Assembly: GCA_014338005.1 (NCBI GenBank)
Contig: QUBZ01000042.1
Coordinates: forward strand, 1 to 35,967
Source: Chloroflexota bacterium
GTDB lineage: Bacteria > Chloroflexota > Anaerolineae > Aggregatilineales > Phototrophicaceae
Reading direction: 5' to 3'
DNA length: 35,967 bases
The translations under genes were made by a program, and so were the position numbers. The notes beneath the pieces are model-generated. The model searched no databases. It saw only the letters and a program-made list of their open reading frames with translations, and was not told the origin of the DNA. Every line of letters starts with the position of its first letter. Positions within the stretch are counted from its first letter, which is position 1. Below, one piece after another: positions 1 to 9,000 of this stretch.

Positions 1-1401
1 GTGGTGCTGGGGGCGTTCCTGGCCGCCGGTTTCCTGTACCTGCTGCTGTCGCTGCTCATCTGGTTGGTAGGGCGCTTTTTCCCGTCGCTGGGGCTGGTAG
101 ACCTCAAACTCTCGCTGCGGCAGATGTTGGCCGGGCGGGGGCGGGCGGCCATCACCCTGCTGGCGCTGGTGGTGGGCGTCTTTTCGCTCAGCCTCATCAC
201 GCTGTTCGCGGACTCGATCAGCGGCCTGCTGGAATTCGCGCTTGCCGAAAGCGCCGGCGGCAACGTGATCGTCACCGTTTCGTCGCCGCAGCAGCTTAAA
301 CAGGTGGAGGACATCCTGGCCGGGATGGAAGGTGTCAGCAGTTATAAAGTGACTAAAAATTACAACCTGGAACTGGTGGCGCTGGAAGAACCTGACCCGG
401 CCAACCCCGGCCAGTATACGCGCGTGACGCCGGAAGAACTGGGGCAGCGGTTGGAGCAGAATATCGCCACCGCATCGAGGGGCGTCGCCATCGGCATGAG
501 CAGCGAACAGATGCGTCAGATCAACTGGCTGGAAATCCTCCAAAACGAACTGAGCAGCATCGGCGTGCGTCCGGTTGACCAGCTTGGCGAGGTCGAGATG
601 GCCGCCGGGCGGCAGCTGAGCGCCGCCGACGAAGGCCAGCCGGTGATGGTCGTCTCCATGACCGAGCGGGTGCAGGCCGCCGGGATAGATGCCGGCGACC
701 GCCTGGTGTTCGCTTTCCCGGAAGGCCGGAGTCCACTCGGAGCCGGCAGCGGCGAAACGCCGCAGACTATCACCCTTGAGATCGTGGGCGCGGCGCGGCG
801 GCCAAACGTCACCATGTCCACCGGCGCGGACAGCCCCAATTATACGCTGGAGTCGGCCTTCCCGGCGGACAGGCCGCCCACCGGCCTGATGCTGGGGGTG
901 GACATCGCCGAAGCCAACATCCCGGAACTGCGGCAGGCATTGGCGGCGCTGCCCGGCACGTTCGCCCTGGAAACGGCTTTCATCAACCGGCTGCTGACCA
1001 GCCTGCTCGGCACATTCACGGCTTTCCCGACGATGGTGGCCGCGCTCGGCCTGATCGTTGGCGGCGTGGTGATCGCTAATTCGGTGGCGCTGACGACGAT
1101 GGAACGGCGGCGCGAAATCGCCGTGATGAAGTCGGTCGGCTTGCAGCGGGAGCGGGTGCTGTTTATGATCCTGCTGGAAAACGGCCTGCTGGGTTTGATC
1201 GGCGGGCTGATCGGCGTCGGAATCGGGCTGGCCGCGCTGGCGGCGATGGTGGCGGCCATGAGCGTGCCGGGCGAAACGCTGCCGGTCGGTACGGCGCTGC
1301 TGCTGATGCTGCTGTGCGTGGGCGTGGCGCTGCTGGCGGCCATGACGACCGCCTGGGGCGCGTCCGGCGAAAAGCCGCTCAACGTGCTGCGCTACGAATG
1401 A
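1..1401 (+). CDS. FtsX-like ABC transporter permease, C-terminal part (5'-truncated by window)
   Basis: The reading frame is open from the first base and ends at TGA 1399-1401. The first codon happens to be GTG, but the protein opens inside a membrane helix followed by a VDLKLSLRQ/RAAITLLALVVGVFSL block. That block is typical of the second half of large two-module FtsX/MacB-type permeases, so the gene very probably continues upstream. Visible order: TM helix (about 3-25), TM helix (about 48-70), a large extracytoplasmic domain (about 70-335), then the FtsX core. The core has a helix near 340-365, the cytoplasmic MERRREIAVMKSVGL coupling segment contacting the ATPase, and two more helices (about 390-415 and 430-455). 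Such permeases pair with an ATP-binding subunit for lipoprotein, lipid or peptide export; the substrate cannot be inferred here and no ATPase gene is in view. Confidence 0.85.
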   Translation: MVLGAFLAAGFLYLLLSLLIWLVGRFFPSLGLVDLKLSLRQMLAGRGRAAITLLALVVGVFSLSLITLFADSISGLLEFALAESAGGNVIVTVSSPQQLKQVEDILAGMEGVSSYKVTKNYNLELVALEEPDPANPGQYTRVTPEELGQRLEQNIATASRGVAIGMSSEQMRQINWLEILQNELSSIGVRPVDQLGEVEMAAGRQLSAADEGQPVMVVSMTERVQAAGIDAGDRLVFAFPEGRSPLGAGSGETPQTITLEIVGAARRPNVTMSTGADSPNYTLESAFPADRPPTGLMLGVDIAEANIPELRQALAALPGTFALETAFINRLLTSLLGTFTAFPTMVAALGLIVGGVVIANSVALTTMERRREIAVMKSVGLQRERVLFMILLENGLLGLIGGLIGVGIGLAALAAMVAAMSVPGETLPVGTALLLMLLCVGVALLAAMTTAWGASGEKPLNVLRYE

Positions 1402-1424
1402 CCGTTCCGCTGTGGATTTTTAAT

Positions 1425-1446
1425 GGGGCGTTAGGCCTAACGCCCC
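1425..1446. terminator. Perfect 22-bp palindrome, likely terminator of the permease gene
   Basis: Bases 1425-1446 form a perfect dyad (GGGGCGTTAGG and its complement) that can fold as a 9-bp stem with a GGCC loop, 24 bp after the permease stop. No T-tract follows directly; the nearest T-run is at about 1468-1476. A terminator is the simplest reading, but a protein-binding dyad is possible. Confidence 0.45.
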
Positions 1447-1507
1447 AACCCACCGATTACACCGGTTTCTTTTTTATGGCCTATTAATGCCTGCCGGACA
1501 GCTTTCG

Positions 1508-1516
1508 TGTTATAGT
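1508..1516 (+). promoter_or_regulatory. Extended -10 promoter (TGTTATAGT) of the GNAT gene
   Basis: TG-T-TATAGT matches an extended -10 element; no good -35 lies 17 bp upstream. Only nine bases separate it from ATG 1526, so the transcript would be leaderless or nearly so, and no ribosome-binding site is present before that ATG. Confidence 0.5.
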
Positions 1517-1525
1517 CGTGGCACG

Positions 1526-2026
1526 ATGACACCGCTCGCACTGCAATCACCCGCCCCTTCAATAATCATTCGCCCGGTGCGGCTGACCGACTCCGAACCC
1601 CTACACGCCGCCTGCTGGCCCAGCCGCCCCTTTGCCGCCGTGTATAATCTGGTGTCCCGCTCGCTGCGGAACGCCGCCGACGGACGCGGATTGGGCGTGG
1701 TGGCGCTGGATGAAACCGGCGCACCACAGGGTTATGGGCAGGTGGCGCTGTGGCCGTCGTGCGCCGAAATCAGCGATTTGATGGTTGCGGAGGCCGCGCG
1801 CGGCCAGGGACTCGGCACGGCCATCATTCAACATCTGGTGCGGGAAGCCGTTCGGATGCACGCCCCGGCGGTCGAAATCGGCGTGGCGCTGGCGAACCCA
1901 CGCGCGCTGGCACTTTATCGCCGGCTGGGTTTTGTGGACAGCCATACCGTGATGCTCAACCTGGGCCTGGGCAAAGAGCCGGTGTTGTTCCTGCGCCTGG
2001 ATTTACCCCGGCATCCGCCAACCTGA
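1526..2026 (+). CDS. GNAT family N-acetyltransferase
   Basis: A 166-residue protein with the GNAT fold signature: an N-terminal strand (SIIIRPVRLTDSEPL), the central strand before LMVAEAARGQGLGTAI, where R-G-Q-G-L-G is the acetyl-CoA pyrophosphate-binding loop (motif A), and the C-terminal ARALALYRRLGF motif B region. It is expected to be a cytoplasmic acetyltransferase; the acceptor is unknown. An upstream in-frame ATG at 1487 would add 13 residues, but the promoter -10 at 1511-1516 would then lie inside the gene, so ATG 1526 is preferred. It is followed by a separately promoted YrdB-like gene. Confidence 0.85.
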   Translation: MTPLALQSPAPSIIIRPVRLTDSEPLHAACWPSRPFAAVYNLVSRSLRNAADGRGLGVVALDETGAPQGYGQVALWPSCAEISDLMVAEAARGQGLGTAIIQHLVREAVRMHAPAVEIGVALANPRALALYRRLGFVDSHTVMLNLGLGKEPVLFLRLDLPRHPPT

Positions 2027-2047
2027 GACGGGCGGCACAGCCGCATT

Positions 2048-2053
2048 TATAAT
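2048..2053 (+). promoter_or_regulatory. -10 box TATAAT upstream of the YrdB-like/methyltransferase pair
   Basis: A perfect TATAAT stands 29 bp before ATG 2083. A CTGAGA at 2023-2028 could be a weak -35, with a long 19-bp spacer. Confidence 0.45.
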
Positions 2054-2082
2054 TTGAAGCGATCTTACCCGCGAGGCGGCCT

Positions 2083-2457
2083 ATGAGCGAAAATCCGATC
2101 AATCTGGGACTTCGATTCGTGCTGGAACTGGCGGCGCTGGCCGCGATGGCTTACTGGGGCTGGACGCAGCACGAGGGCATCGGGCGGGCGCTGGCGGTGG
2201 TCGTGCCGCTGGTGGCCGCCGCGCTGTGGGGCGTGTTCCGCGTGCCGGGCGACCCGCGCGACGCGCCGGTGGCCGTCCCCGGCCCGGTGCGCCTGCTGCT
2301 GGAGGCCGCCTTTTTCGGCGCTGCCGTTCTGCTGCTGGCGGCGGCAGATCAGCCGTCCGCCGCCGCCGTCCTGGGCGGGGTGGTGCTGGCGCATTACGCG
2401 GCCTCATATGATCGCGTCGCGCGTCTGCTTGCTAACCGTTCATTTGTAGAGGAGTGA
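2083..2457 (+). CDS. YrdB-like (DUF2568) small membrane protein
   Basis: A 124-residue protein with about four hydrophobic helices (roughly residues 8-25, 33-48, 66-85 and 88-105). The opening NLGLRFVLELAALAAMAYWGW and the WGVFRVPGDP segment match the YrdB/DUF2568 family as I remember it. Family members are integral inner-membrane proteins with no established biochemical role. The start ATG 2083 has a weak GAGG (2072-2075) upstream. It lies 3 bp before the methyltransferase gene and is probably co-transcribed with it. Confidence 0.7.
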   Translation: MSENPINLGLRFVLELAALAAMAYWGWTQHEGIGRALAVVVPLVAAALWGVFRVPGDPRDAPVAVPGPVRLLLEAAFFGAAVLLLAAADQPSAAAVLGGVVLAHYAASYDRVARLLANRSFVEE

Positions 2458-2460
2458 AAT

Positions 2461-3237
2461 ATGGGCGAAAAACAACCGACCGAGCGATTTTCCGAACGCG
2501 CGCCGTATTATCACGCCAACCGCCCTCGCTACGCACCCGCCGTCCTCGACCTGATGGCGCAGCGCCTGGGCCTGACACCGGCTTCGATCATCGCCGATGT
2601 GGGGGCGGGAACGGGCATTCTGTCGGAGATGTTCCTTAAAAACGGCAATACTGTTTACGCCGTTGAACCGAACGCGGAAATGCGCGCGCTTTCCGAAACC
2701 TATTACGGCCAGTATCCCAACTTCATTCCGGTGAACGGCGCTGCCGAAGCGACCGGCCTGCCCGCTGCCATCGCCGATTTTGTGGTCTGTGGGCAGGCTT
2801 TTCACTGGTTCAACCCGCCGCGCACGCGGGCGGAATTCCGGCGCATCCTCAAGCTGGGCGGGTACGTGGCGCTGCTGTGGAACACGCGCCAGGACGATAA
2901 ATCGCCGTTTTTACAGGCGTACAACCGGCTGGTGCGTGCCTTCGACCTGGACGGCAGCGAAAACCGCGTGCGGGGCATCGAAAGAGGCGGCAGCGAGGCG
3001 ATGCGGATTTTTTTCGAGCCGGGCGGCTTTGAAAGCCAGACGTTTGACAATGCCCAGACCTGCGATTTTGAAGGGCTGCGCGGGCGGCTGCTGTCGGCGT
3101 CATATCTGCCGCTGCCGGATCACCCGCGCTACCCGGCCATGATGGCCGAGGCGCAGGCGATTTTCGACCGCTTCCAGCAGGACGGCCTCGTGAGCCTGGA
3201 TTACCACACCGAGATGTACTGGGGCCGGCTGTTATGA
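2461..3237 (+). CDS. Class I SAM-dependent methyltransferase
   Basis: A 258-residue cytoplasmic protein. Motif I is VGAGTGILSEMF (about 47-58), the SAM-binding glycine loop. The acidic end of strand 2 follows in YAVEPNAEMRALSE (about 67-80), and the post-motif strand is DFVVCGQAFHWF. The FSERAPYYHANRPRY opening is common in the Methyltransf_11/25-type family annotated as generic class I methyltransferases; the substrate cannot be inferred. ATG 2461 follows an AGAGGAG ribosome-binding site that overlaps the end of the upstream gene, so the two genes are translationally coupled. Length is normal for the family. Confidence 0.85.
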   Translation: MGEKQPTERFSERAPYYHANRPRYAPAVLDLMAQRLGLTPASIIADVGAGTGILSEMFLKNGNTVYAVEPNAEMRALSETYYGQYPNFIPVNGAAEATGLPAAIADFVVCGQAFHWFNPPRTRAEFRRILKLGGYVALLWNTRQDDKSPFLQAYNRLVRAFDLDGSENRVRGIERGGSEAMRIFFEPGGFESQTFDNAQTCDFEGLRGRLLSASYLPLPDHPRYPAMMAEAQAIFDRFQQDGLVSLDYHTEMYWGRLL

Positions 3238-3289
3238 GCGGCGGCGCAAGCCTGTCGGCGAAAATTCACACCGGTACAACTTGCAGTCA

Positions 3290-3298
3290 TGCTAAAAT
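3290..3298 (+). promoter_or_regulatory. Extended -10 promoter (TGCTAAAAT)
   Basis: TG-C-TAAAAT lies 28 bp before ATG 3327, which has its own GGGAGGG ribosome-binding site. No convincing -35 is visible. Confidence 0.5.
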
Positions 3299-3326
3299 AA
3301 GATTGAACCGATGACCGGGAGGGACG

Positions 3327-4106
3327 ATGACATTACCGGCTCTGACGGACTGGGAAAACACCCGCGCCGGCCTGCATCGGGCGGCGCAGGTGCTAGGCGC
3401 GGTGCGGAAGGTGAGCGTCGAGCCGCAGCCGAACTGGCTGCACCTGGCGCTGGACATCACCGCCGAGGGCGCGACCACCGGCCCGCTTTCGTTCGGCGGC
3501 GAACTGGCGCTGGATTACCCGCGCCGGCGCGTCGTCTACCGGCGCGAGGGTCTGCCCTCCGTCGAAATCAACCTGGAAGTGCATAATCAGGCTACGCTGG
3601 CCGGGGCGGTGCTGGATGTACTGGCGCAGGCGCGGCATCACCCGCCCGTCCCGCGTGACAGCGCCGCCGACCTGACCCCTTTCGACATCCATCCTGATCT
3701 GGCCGCCGATTTTAACCGGGCGCAGTACCGGATGTTTACCGCGCTGGCGCGCTTCCGCGCCCGACTGTTGGGCGGGCTGTCGCCCATCGTGCTGTGGCCG
3801 CACAACTTCGACCTGGCTTTTTTGCTGTTCGCCAACCCGGAACTGAGCGAAAACGGCCTGCACGCCGCTTTTGGCTTCGAGCCGCGCTCGTCGGGGCTGG
3901 AGCGGCCTTACGTTTACGTTTACGTGCGCCCCACGCCGGACGGCCTGACCGAACAACCGCTGCCGGCGCTGGCACGCTGGTATACCGAAGGCTGGACGGG
4001 AGTCGTTATTCAGTATGATGACCTGCGCGGCGAAAACGACCCGGAAGCCGCGCTGGAAAATACGCTCATGGGCGTTTACCGGGTGATTAAACGGTATCTC
4101 GGTTGA
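3327..4106 (+). CDS. DUF5996-like conserved hypothetical protein
   Basis: A 259-residue soluble protein without a signal peptide or membrane helix. The pattern W-x2-T-x3-L-H-x3-Q-V-L-G near the start, the ALDITAEGATTGPLSF segment, the LTPFDIHPDLAADF block and the LLGGLSPIVLWPHNFDLAFLLF block resemble the DUF5996 family as I remember it. No enzymatic function is established for that family. ATG 3327 is preferred over an out-of-frame ATG at 3311 because GGGAGGG sits just upstream at a good distance. The gene has its own promoter and is followed by two related membrane-protein genes. Confidence 0.7.
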   Translation: MTLPALTDWENTRAGLHRAAQVLGAVRKVSVEPQPNWLHLALDITAEGATTGPLSFGGELALDYPRRRVVYRREGLPSVEINLEVHNQATLAGAVLDVLAQARHHPPVPRDSAADLTPFDIHPDLAADFNRAQYRMFTALARFRARLLGGLSPIVLWPHNFDLAFLLFANPELSENGLHAAFGFEPRSSGLERPYVYVYVRPTPDGLTEQPLPALARWYTEGWTGVVIQYDDLRGENDPEAALENTLMGVYRVIKRYLG

Positions 4107-4140
4107 GTTGGCCGTTCTCCAACGGCCAGGAGAGCGTGAG

Positions 4141-4470
4141 GTGAACAACGATACGGCGGCGCTGATCGTGGCGGTCTGCGGCATTGTGGGCGTCCTGGTG
4201 CTGCTGGTGGCGCTGGTCATCCTGCGTGTTTTGCGTTTTAGCGTGTTCGGCTTCGCCAGCCTGATTCTGAAAATGCTGACCGAGCCGAAGGAAGAAGGCG
4301 GGCGCGTGTTCACCCCGCAGGCACTGGACGACCATTCCGCCCGCGACCTGCGCGCAAAAGCGGCGGCCTTTGACTTTGATGCCGCCGTCAAAAAATACAG
4401 CCAGACGCACACGCCGCCAGAACCGCCCGACGCGGACGACCCGCCGCCCGCCGCGCCGCACAGCCGTTAA
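4141..4470 (+). CDS. Small single-pass membrane protein, paralogue of the next gene
   Basis: A 109-residue protein starting at GTG 4141, with AGGAGAG about 7 bp upstream. A TTG at 4108 in frame is less likely. One strong N-terminal helix (about 6-28) is followed by a basic/amphipathic stretch, then ARDLRAKAAAFDFDAAVKKY and a proline/aspartate-rich tail. The next gene repeats the plan: N-terminal helix, then PRDLRARAESLDFDSAI, then a charged tail, so the two look like tandem duplicates that diverged. I recognise no domain with known function. The predicted topology is N-terminal anchor with a cytoplasmic disordered tail. Confidence 0.65.
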   Translation: MNNDTAALIVAVCGIVGVLVLLVALVILRVLRFSVFGFASLILKMLTEPKEEGGRVFTPQALDDHSARDLRAKAAAFDFDAAVKKYSQTHTPPEPPDADDPPPAAPHSR

Positions 4471-4549
4471 CGAAGCCGGTTTTTCTGCGCCGCCGCTGCT
4501 CAGAACTCGCCAACCTGGAACTTACCGGTCAGTGGAGGAGGTTTATCGT

Positions 4550-4987
4550 ATGCAAGACATCGCCCCGGTACTGATTGCGATCTGTGGTTTGTTGTTCGTC
4601 GGTTTGGGACTGCTGGCGGTTATCGCTTTCGTGGTGATAAAAACGACCGGCAAAACGCTGCTGGATGCTTTTGGCAGCATCGGCGGGGTGTTCGCCGTGT
4701 TGGGCGGCGGCACGGAAGATGACGTGGAAACCGGCCTGCCCCGCCGCGCGCCGCGCCGCCCCCGCGATCTGCGCGCCCGCGCCGAGTCGCTGGATTTCGA
4801 CTCCGCCATCGCCCGCCAGGCCGACCGGCCTTCGGGACAATCCGCGCCGCCCCGCCGCGCGCCCGACACACCGGATGACGACGATTTACCGTCACGGCCT
4901 TCTTTTCGCTCGTCGGCTGGCCGCCGCCGGCGCGACTCATCCGACGAAGACCCGGACATCTTCGCCGCCTTCATGGACGACGAATAA
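4550..4987 (+). CDS. Small single-pass membrane protein with acidic, disordered tail
   Basis: A 145-residue protein from ATG 4550, preceded by a strong GGAGGAGG site. The frame is open further upstream, but that part is arginine-rich out-of-frame-like sequence overlapping the previous gene. A single membrane helix (about 5-30) is followed by a glycine-rich segment (about 40-58), the PRDLRARAESLDFDSAI motif shared with the upstream gene, and an Arg/Pro/Asp-rich tail ending DIFAAFMDDE. It ends 12 bp from the convergent gene on the other strand. Function unknown. Confidence 0.65.
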   Translation: MQDIAPVLIAICGLLFVGLGLLAVIAFVVIKTTGKTLLDAFGSIGGVFAVLGGGTEDDVETGLPRRAPRRPRDLRARAESLDFDSAIARQADRPSGQSAPPRRAPDTPDDDDLPSRPSFRSSAGRRRRDSSDEDPDIFAAFMDDE

Positions 4988-4999
4988 ACCAAGCCCGCC

Positions 5000-5530
5000 T
5001 TAACGCACTTCATCCATCCAGGCTTCCAGGGCGGCTTCAACCGCCTGCCGCTGTTCTAAACGCCGCGCTGGGTCATAGACCATGTGGCAGCGCCAGCGGT
5101 CTTCCGGCGGCGGGGCAGCGTCACCGGCGTAATACACGTCAAAACGCCGTTTGAGGTGAAAATAATACGATTCGGGGTTGAAGGCGGGCGCGTTGAAGGT
5201 CAGTTCCTTCGTGCCGACCGCCACAACCGCCGGGCTGCCGCTGATCGCCCAGATGCCCAACAGGTACAGCGTCCGGTATTCGTAATAACCGCGCCGTTTG
5301 TACCACAACACGGCCCCCGACCAAACCGGCGGCCCGAAACCTCGGAACACCTCCGGGCCGTAGCAGTTGACCTGCCGCAGCCGTTTTTTGCCGGCGGTTT
5401 CCAGGTATCCCAGGGCGTTTAATTCATCGAGAATGCCGCCCAGGGACTCCTGCGCCGGCGCGGCTTCGGCCTGCTGCCGCCGCTGCTGGATGCGCCGGAT
5501 AATCTCTTCATAGCGCGACTCGTCGCTCAT
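5000..5530 (-). CDS. Hypothetical protein
   Basis: A 176-residue soluble protein of unknown family. It begins with a charged, helical stretch rich in Arg and Gln (about 1-25), then a possible winged-helix-like piece (ILDELNALGYLE, about 32-43). A tyrosine/tryptophan-rich middle follows (WYKRRGYYEYRTLYLLGIW), and the end is helical and acidic. There is no signal peptide or membrane segment. It is the last gene of a minus-strand run, 21 bp after the GNAT gene, so probably co-transcribed. AGGCAGG stands upstream of ATG 5530. Confidence 0.6.
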   Translation of the reverse strand: MSDESRYEEIIRRIQQRRQQAEAAPAQESLGGILDELNALGYLETAGKKRLRQVNCYGPEVFRGFGPPVWSGAVLWYKRRGYYEYRTLYLLGIWAISGSPAVVAVGTKELTFNAPAFNPESYYFHLKRRFDVYYAGDAAPPPEDRWRCHMVYDPARRLEQRQAVEAALEAWMDEVR

Positions 5531-5551
5531 GCTGCCTGCCTATCCCAATCA

Positions 5552-6022
5552 TCATAACGGCAGCGCCATCGGCGTATAACCAATGCCGTTGGTTTCCTGC
5601 TCCGGGCTTAATACATAAAAGCCCAGCCGCTCGTACACCGGCACGGCATAGGGCGATGAATTGACCGTCACGACCTGCAAATCCGGCCTGGCCGCCCGGC
5701 AGATGTCCAGCGCCCGCCGCAGCAGTTCCCGGCTGATGCCGCGCCGCATGAAGGCCGCATCCACAAACAGCAGTGAAACATGATCGTGATCGCGCATTTC
5801 GATCATCCCGGCCACCACCCCGCCGGACTCGGCCACCAGCACAAAGCTGCCGCCCCGCACCCGCTCGGCCATTGGCTCCGGGCTGGCATAAGCCAGAAAT
5901 TCCTGGACGCCTTCCGGCGCATACCCCGGCGCGACGAACGTTTGAAAACAGCGTTCGATCATCGCGCAGACGATGGTTTCTTCGCCCGCCTGCATCCGGC
6001 GGTAAATAATCGCACCGTTCAT
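5552..6022 (-). CDS. GNAT family N-acetyltransferase
   Basis: A 156-residue protein starting at the ATG complementary to 6020-6022. A longer open frame reaches further upstream, but only as a low-complexity shadow of the preceding gene. GNAT features: the N-terminal strand IIYRRMQAGEE, the central strand LLFVDAAFMRRGISRELLRRAL with the R-R-G-I-S acetyl-CoA loop, and the C-terminal VPVYERLGFYVL. It starts 14 bp after the stop of the large membrane fusion gene and is likely in the same operon. The acceptor substrate is unknown. Confidence 0.85.
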   Translation of the reverse strand: MNGAIIYRRMQAGEETIVCAMIERCFQTFVAPGYAPEGVQEFLAYASPEPMAERVRGGSFVLVAESGGVVAGMIEMRDHDHVSLLFVDAAFMRRGISRELLRRALDICRAARPDLQVVTVNSSPYAVPVYERLGFYVLSPEQETNGIGYTPMALPL

Positions 6023-6036
6023 GGTTTCGCTCCGCT

Positions 6037-9000
6037 TCAGAACAGATTGGAGATAAACAGCAGCCGCCGCAGCCGCGCCGGGATAAGCGGCCTCAGCCGC
6101 GCCCATTCGTCCGCGTCCAGCGGGCGCAGCGCCAGCAGCGCCGCCGGGTAAACCAGCACGCCGGCCAGCAGCGTCAGCGCGGGCTGCGCCGTCCAGCCGG
6201 CCAGGAACACCGCCAGCATAACGCCGGTCGCCGCCAGCGGCTTCCACAGCATCCCCCACCAGCCCGGCGCGCCAAAGCCGCGCCGCAGCAGCAGCGCGAA
6301 GGGGATGAGCAGCACCGTTTCGGAGGCAATCGTCGCCAGCGCCGCCGCCCGGTAGCCGTACTGCGGCACGAAGATCAGGTTGGCGACGATGTTAAACGTC
6401 ACGGCCAGGATGAACGCGCCGGTGATGCGCCGCTGGAGGTCGAGCGCGATTAACACGTACTGCGTCAGGCTGTTGATCCAGCCGATGGGGATGCTCCAGA
6501 TCATCAACTGGGTGGCGATGGCGCCGTCCGGTAGATACTGCGCGCCGCCCAGGATGCCGGTCAGGATGTAAGCCAGGAAGGTGAAAACCACCGCCAGCGG
6601 CAGGGCGGTGCTAACCAGCAGTTTGATCGCCAGCCGGTAGCTGCGTTTGAGCGCGTTCCGGTCTTCTTTCGCCTGGCGGGACATCACCGGCAGCAGCGCC
6701 ATCGTGAAAAAAGCCGGGATGACGTTCAGCGCCGCCACCCATTTGTAGGCCACGCTGTACTGGCCGACCATCTCATCGCCGTGAATGGCCTGGATAATCA
6801 CCACATCAATCTGAAAGAAGATGGTCGCCAGAAAGTGGTTGAGCATCAGCGGCCAGCTTTCGCCCACCATGCCGCGCACCAGCTTAAAGTCCGGCCTCCA
6901 GCTTCGATCAGCCTGTAGGGGCGCATGGCCGGGCGACCCTGCTGCATCAGAACGCCGGGGGGGGAGGGTCATCAGCCCGCGCGCGTTCCACAGCATCACC
7001 GCCAGCGTGACAAAATTGGTGACGATGCTCACGCCCGCCAGCCCGACCACGCCCAAACCCAGCGCCAGCGCCGCCACGCCGAACACGGCTTTGTTGATGG
7101 TCGCCACCGTCGTGATGGCCGCCGGGACTTCGGCTTTCTCGAAGGCGTAAAACAGCGCCGACAGGCCGGTGCTGAGGCTGTTGGGCAGCAGGCCGATGTA
7201 CAGCAGAATGATCGCTGCCACCGCCTCACCGGTGAGCGGGTCGCTGCCGGGCAGCGATTGGCGCGCCACCAGGAAGGCCGCCAGCAGGCCAATGCCCACC
7301 CCCATCAGCAGCAGCCGTAAAACGCTGGTGTTGAACAGCAGCCGCCAGGCCTGCGAGCGGTCGCGGGAGACTTCGCGCGTTAAAAACACGTTCAGGCCGA
7401 AGTTGGTGAAGATGTCGAACCAGCCGAAGATGAAGGCCGCGTAATAATAAATGCCCGCCCCCTCCGGCCCCAGGATGCGTAACATGATGAAGGCGAAGCC
7501 GAAGTCAATGCCCCGATTGAACAGATTGAGCAGAATCGGGGCCAGGCTGTTTTTCGCCACCACCGCCGCGCCGCTGGCTTTGGCGTCCGGCGCGACCACC
7601 AGCCGCCAGGCCCACACGCCGGCCATAAACACCAGCACCACACCGCTGATGAACGAGCCGAACAGCCCGATCTGGAAGCTGGCCGGGCTGTAAACCAGCC
7701 GCACCGTCACCTGGCGATTGTCCAGCGCGGCCTGCTGCGCTTCCGGCCAGCCGTCCCGCACACTGCGGAAAGCCGTCTCCAGCACCGCCGGCGACAGATT
7801 CACGCCCTGGAAGTTCTCCAGCACGCGCTCGACTTCCAGCGGGACTTCGGTGCTGTCGCCGCCGCCGCGTGGCCGGACGAACGCCCGCCAGCCGGGGACA
7901 TAGGTTTCGCTGACCACCAGCCAGGAGTCCTCGCCGGCATACAGGTTAACGTGCAGAATTTTTTCGCGTCCGGTGCTGCTGCCCCAGGTCACATCAAAAC
8001 CGATGCCGTAGTAGCCGTCCAACGATGGACGCTGATGCGCTACCCAGGCACGCGGCGCGTAACCGTGTTCCCAGATACGCACGGCTTCATCTTCGTATAC
8101 CAGCGCATAGGACGCCGGAAACCGGCGCGGGTCGCTGCTGGTCGTCAGTTCGGGCGGCAGCGTGGTCGTTTTGTGGGTGATGATATAACGCACATTCAGC
8201 AGCGACAGCAGTGGTGATTTCAGCGCATCCACGTAATTGAAGTTGTATTCCGGCGGATAGGCCGTATACAGCGGCGCGATGCGGTTGAACTCCAACTGCG
8301 TCTGGGGCGCAAGCTGCTGCATGAAGTCCACGTACTGTTTGGGGATGATGCTCTCGTAACCGCGCACATCATCCAGGCCGTAGCGCCAGGTCATATTGGC
8401 GTTGAACAGCGGCGGTTTGGCCGGATCATCGAGTGTGATATAACGGAACGGCCCATCGGCCTGCTGCTTCTGTTGAAGCCACTGAATAGCCGGCGGCGTG
8501 AAGTCCAGCAGCGCCGGGTCGGAGGCCGGGTTGAAGCCCCACGACGCGATCATCAGGTCGAGTGCGGCCAGCCCGACCGCCAACCATTGTAGGGACGCGC
8601 TTCTGCGCGTCCTGGGCATCCGGGGAAGGGACGCGCTTCTGGGCGTCCGGGGACGCGGGCGTCCCGCCCATAAAAACAGACCGCCCGATGCCAGCGCCAT
8701 AACCCCAAACGCCAGCACGTTGGTGAACTGGTAGCTGTAGAACATGCGCGCGTCGGCATAGGCCGAGGCCGCGCCGGCCAGTGATTGGAAAATGCGGTCA
8801 ATGAGCGGCTCAACCTGCGCGTAAAACAGGCGCGACAGCAGCAGCGCCGCCAGCACACCCGCGCCGACCGCCGCCAGCGCCCAACCAAACCGCCGCGCCC
8901 AGTTGGGGTTCAATTGTTTCTCCCGCCAGAGCTTACGCATGAAAACACTTCGTCTCAACAAATGGCCTTTTGCCTTTTGCCCCCTCCCCCCAACCCCTTC

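Noticed and set aside
1425..1446. Insertion-sequence end
   Set aside because: A single palindrome right after a stop codon with no partner repeat or transposase; terminator is simpler.
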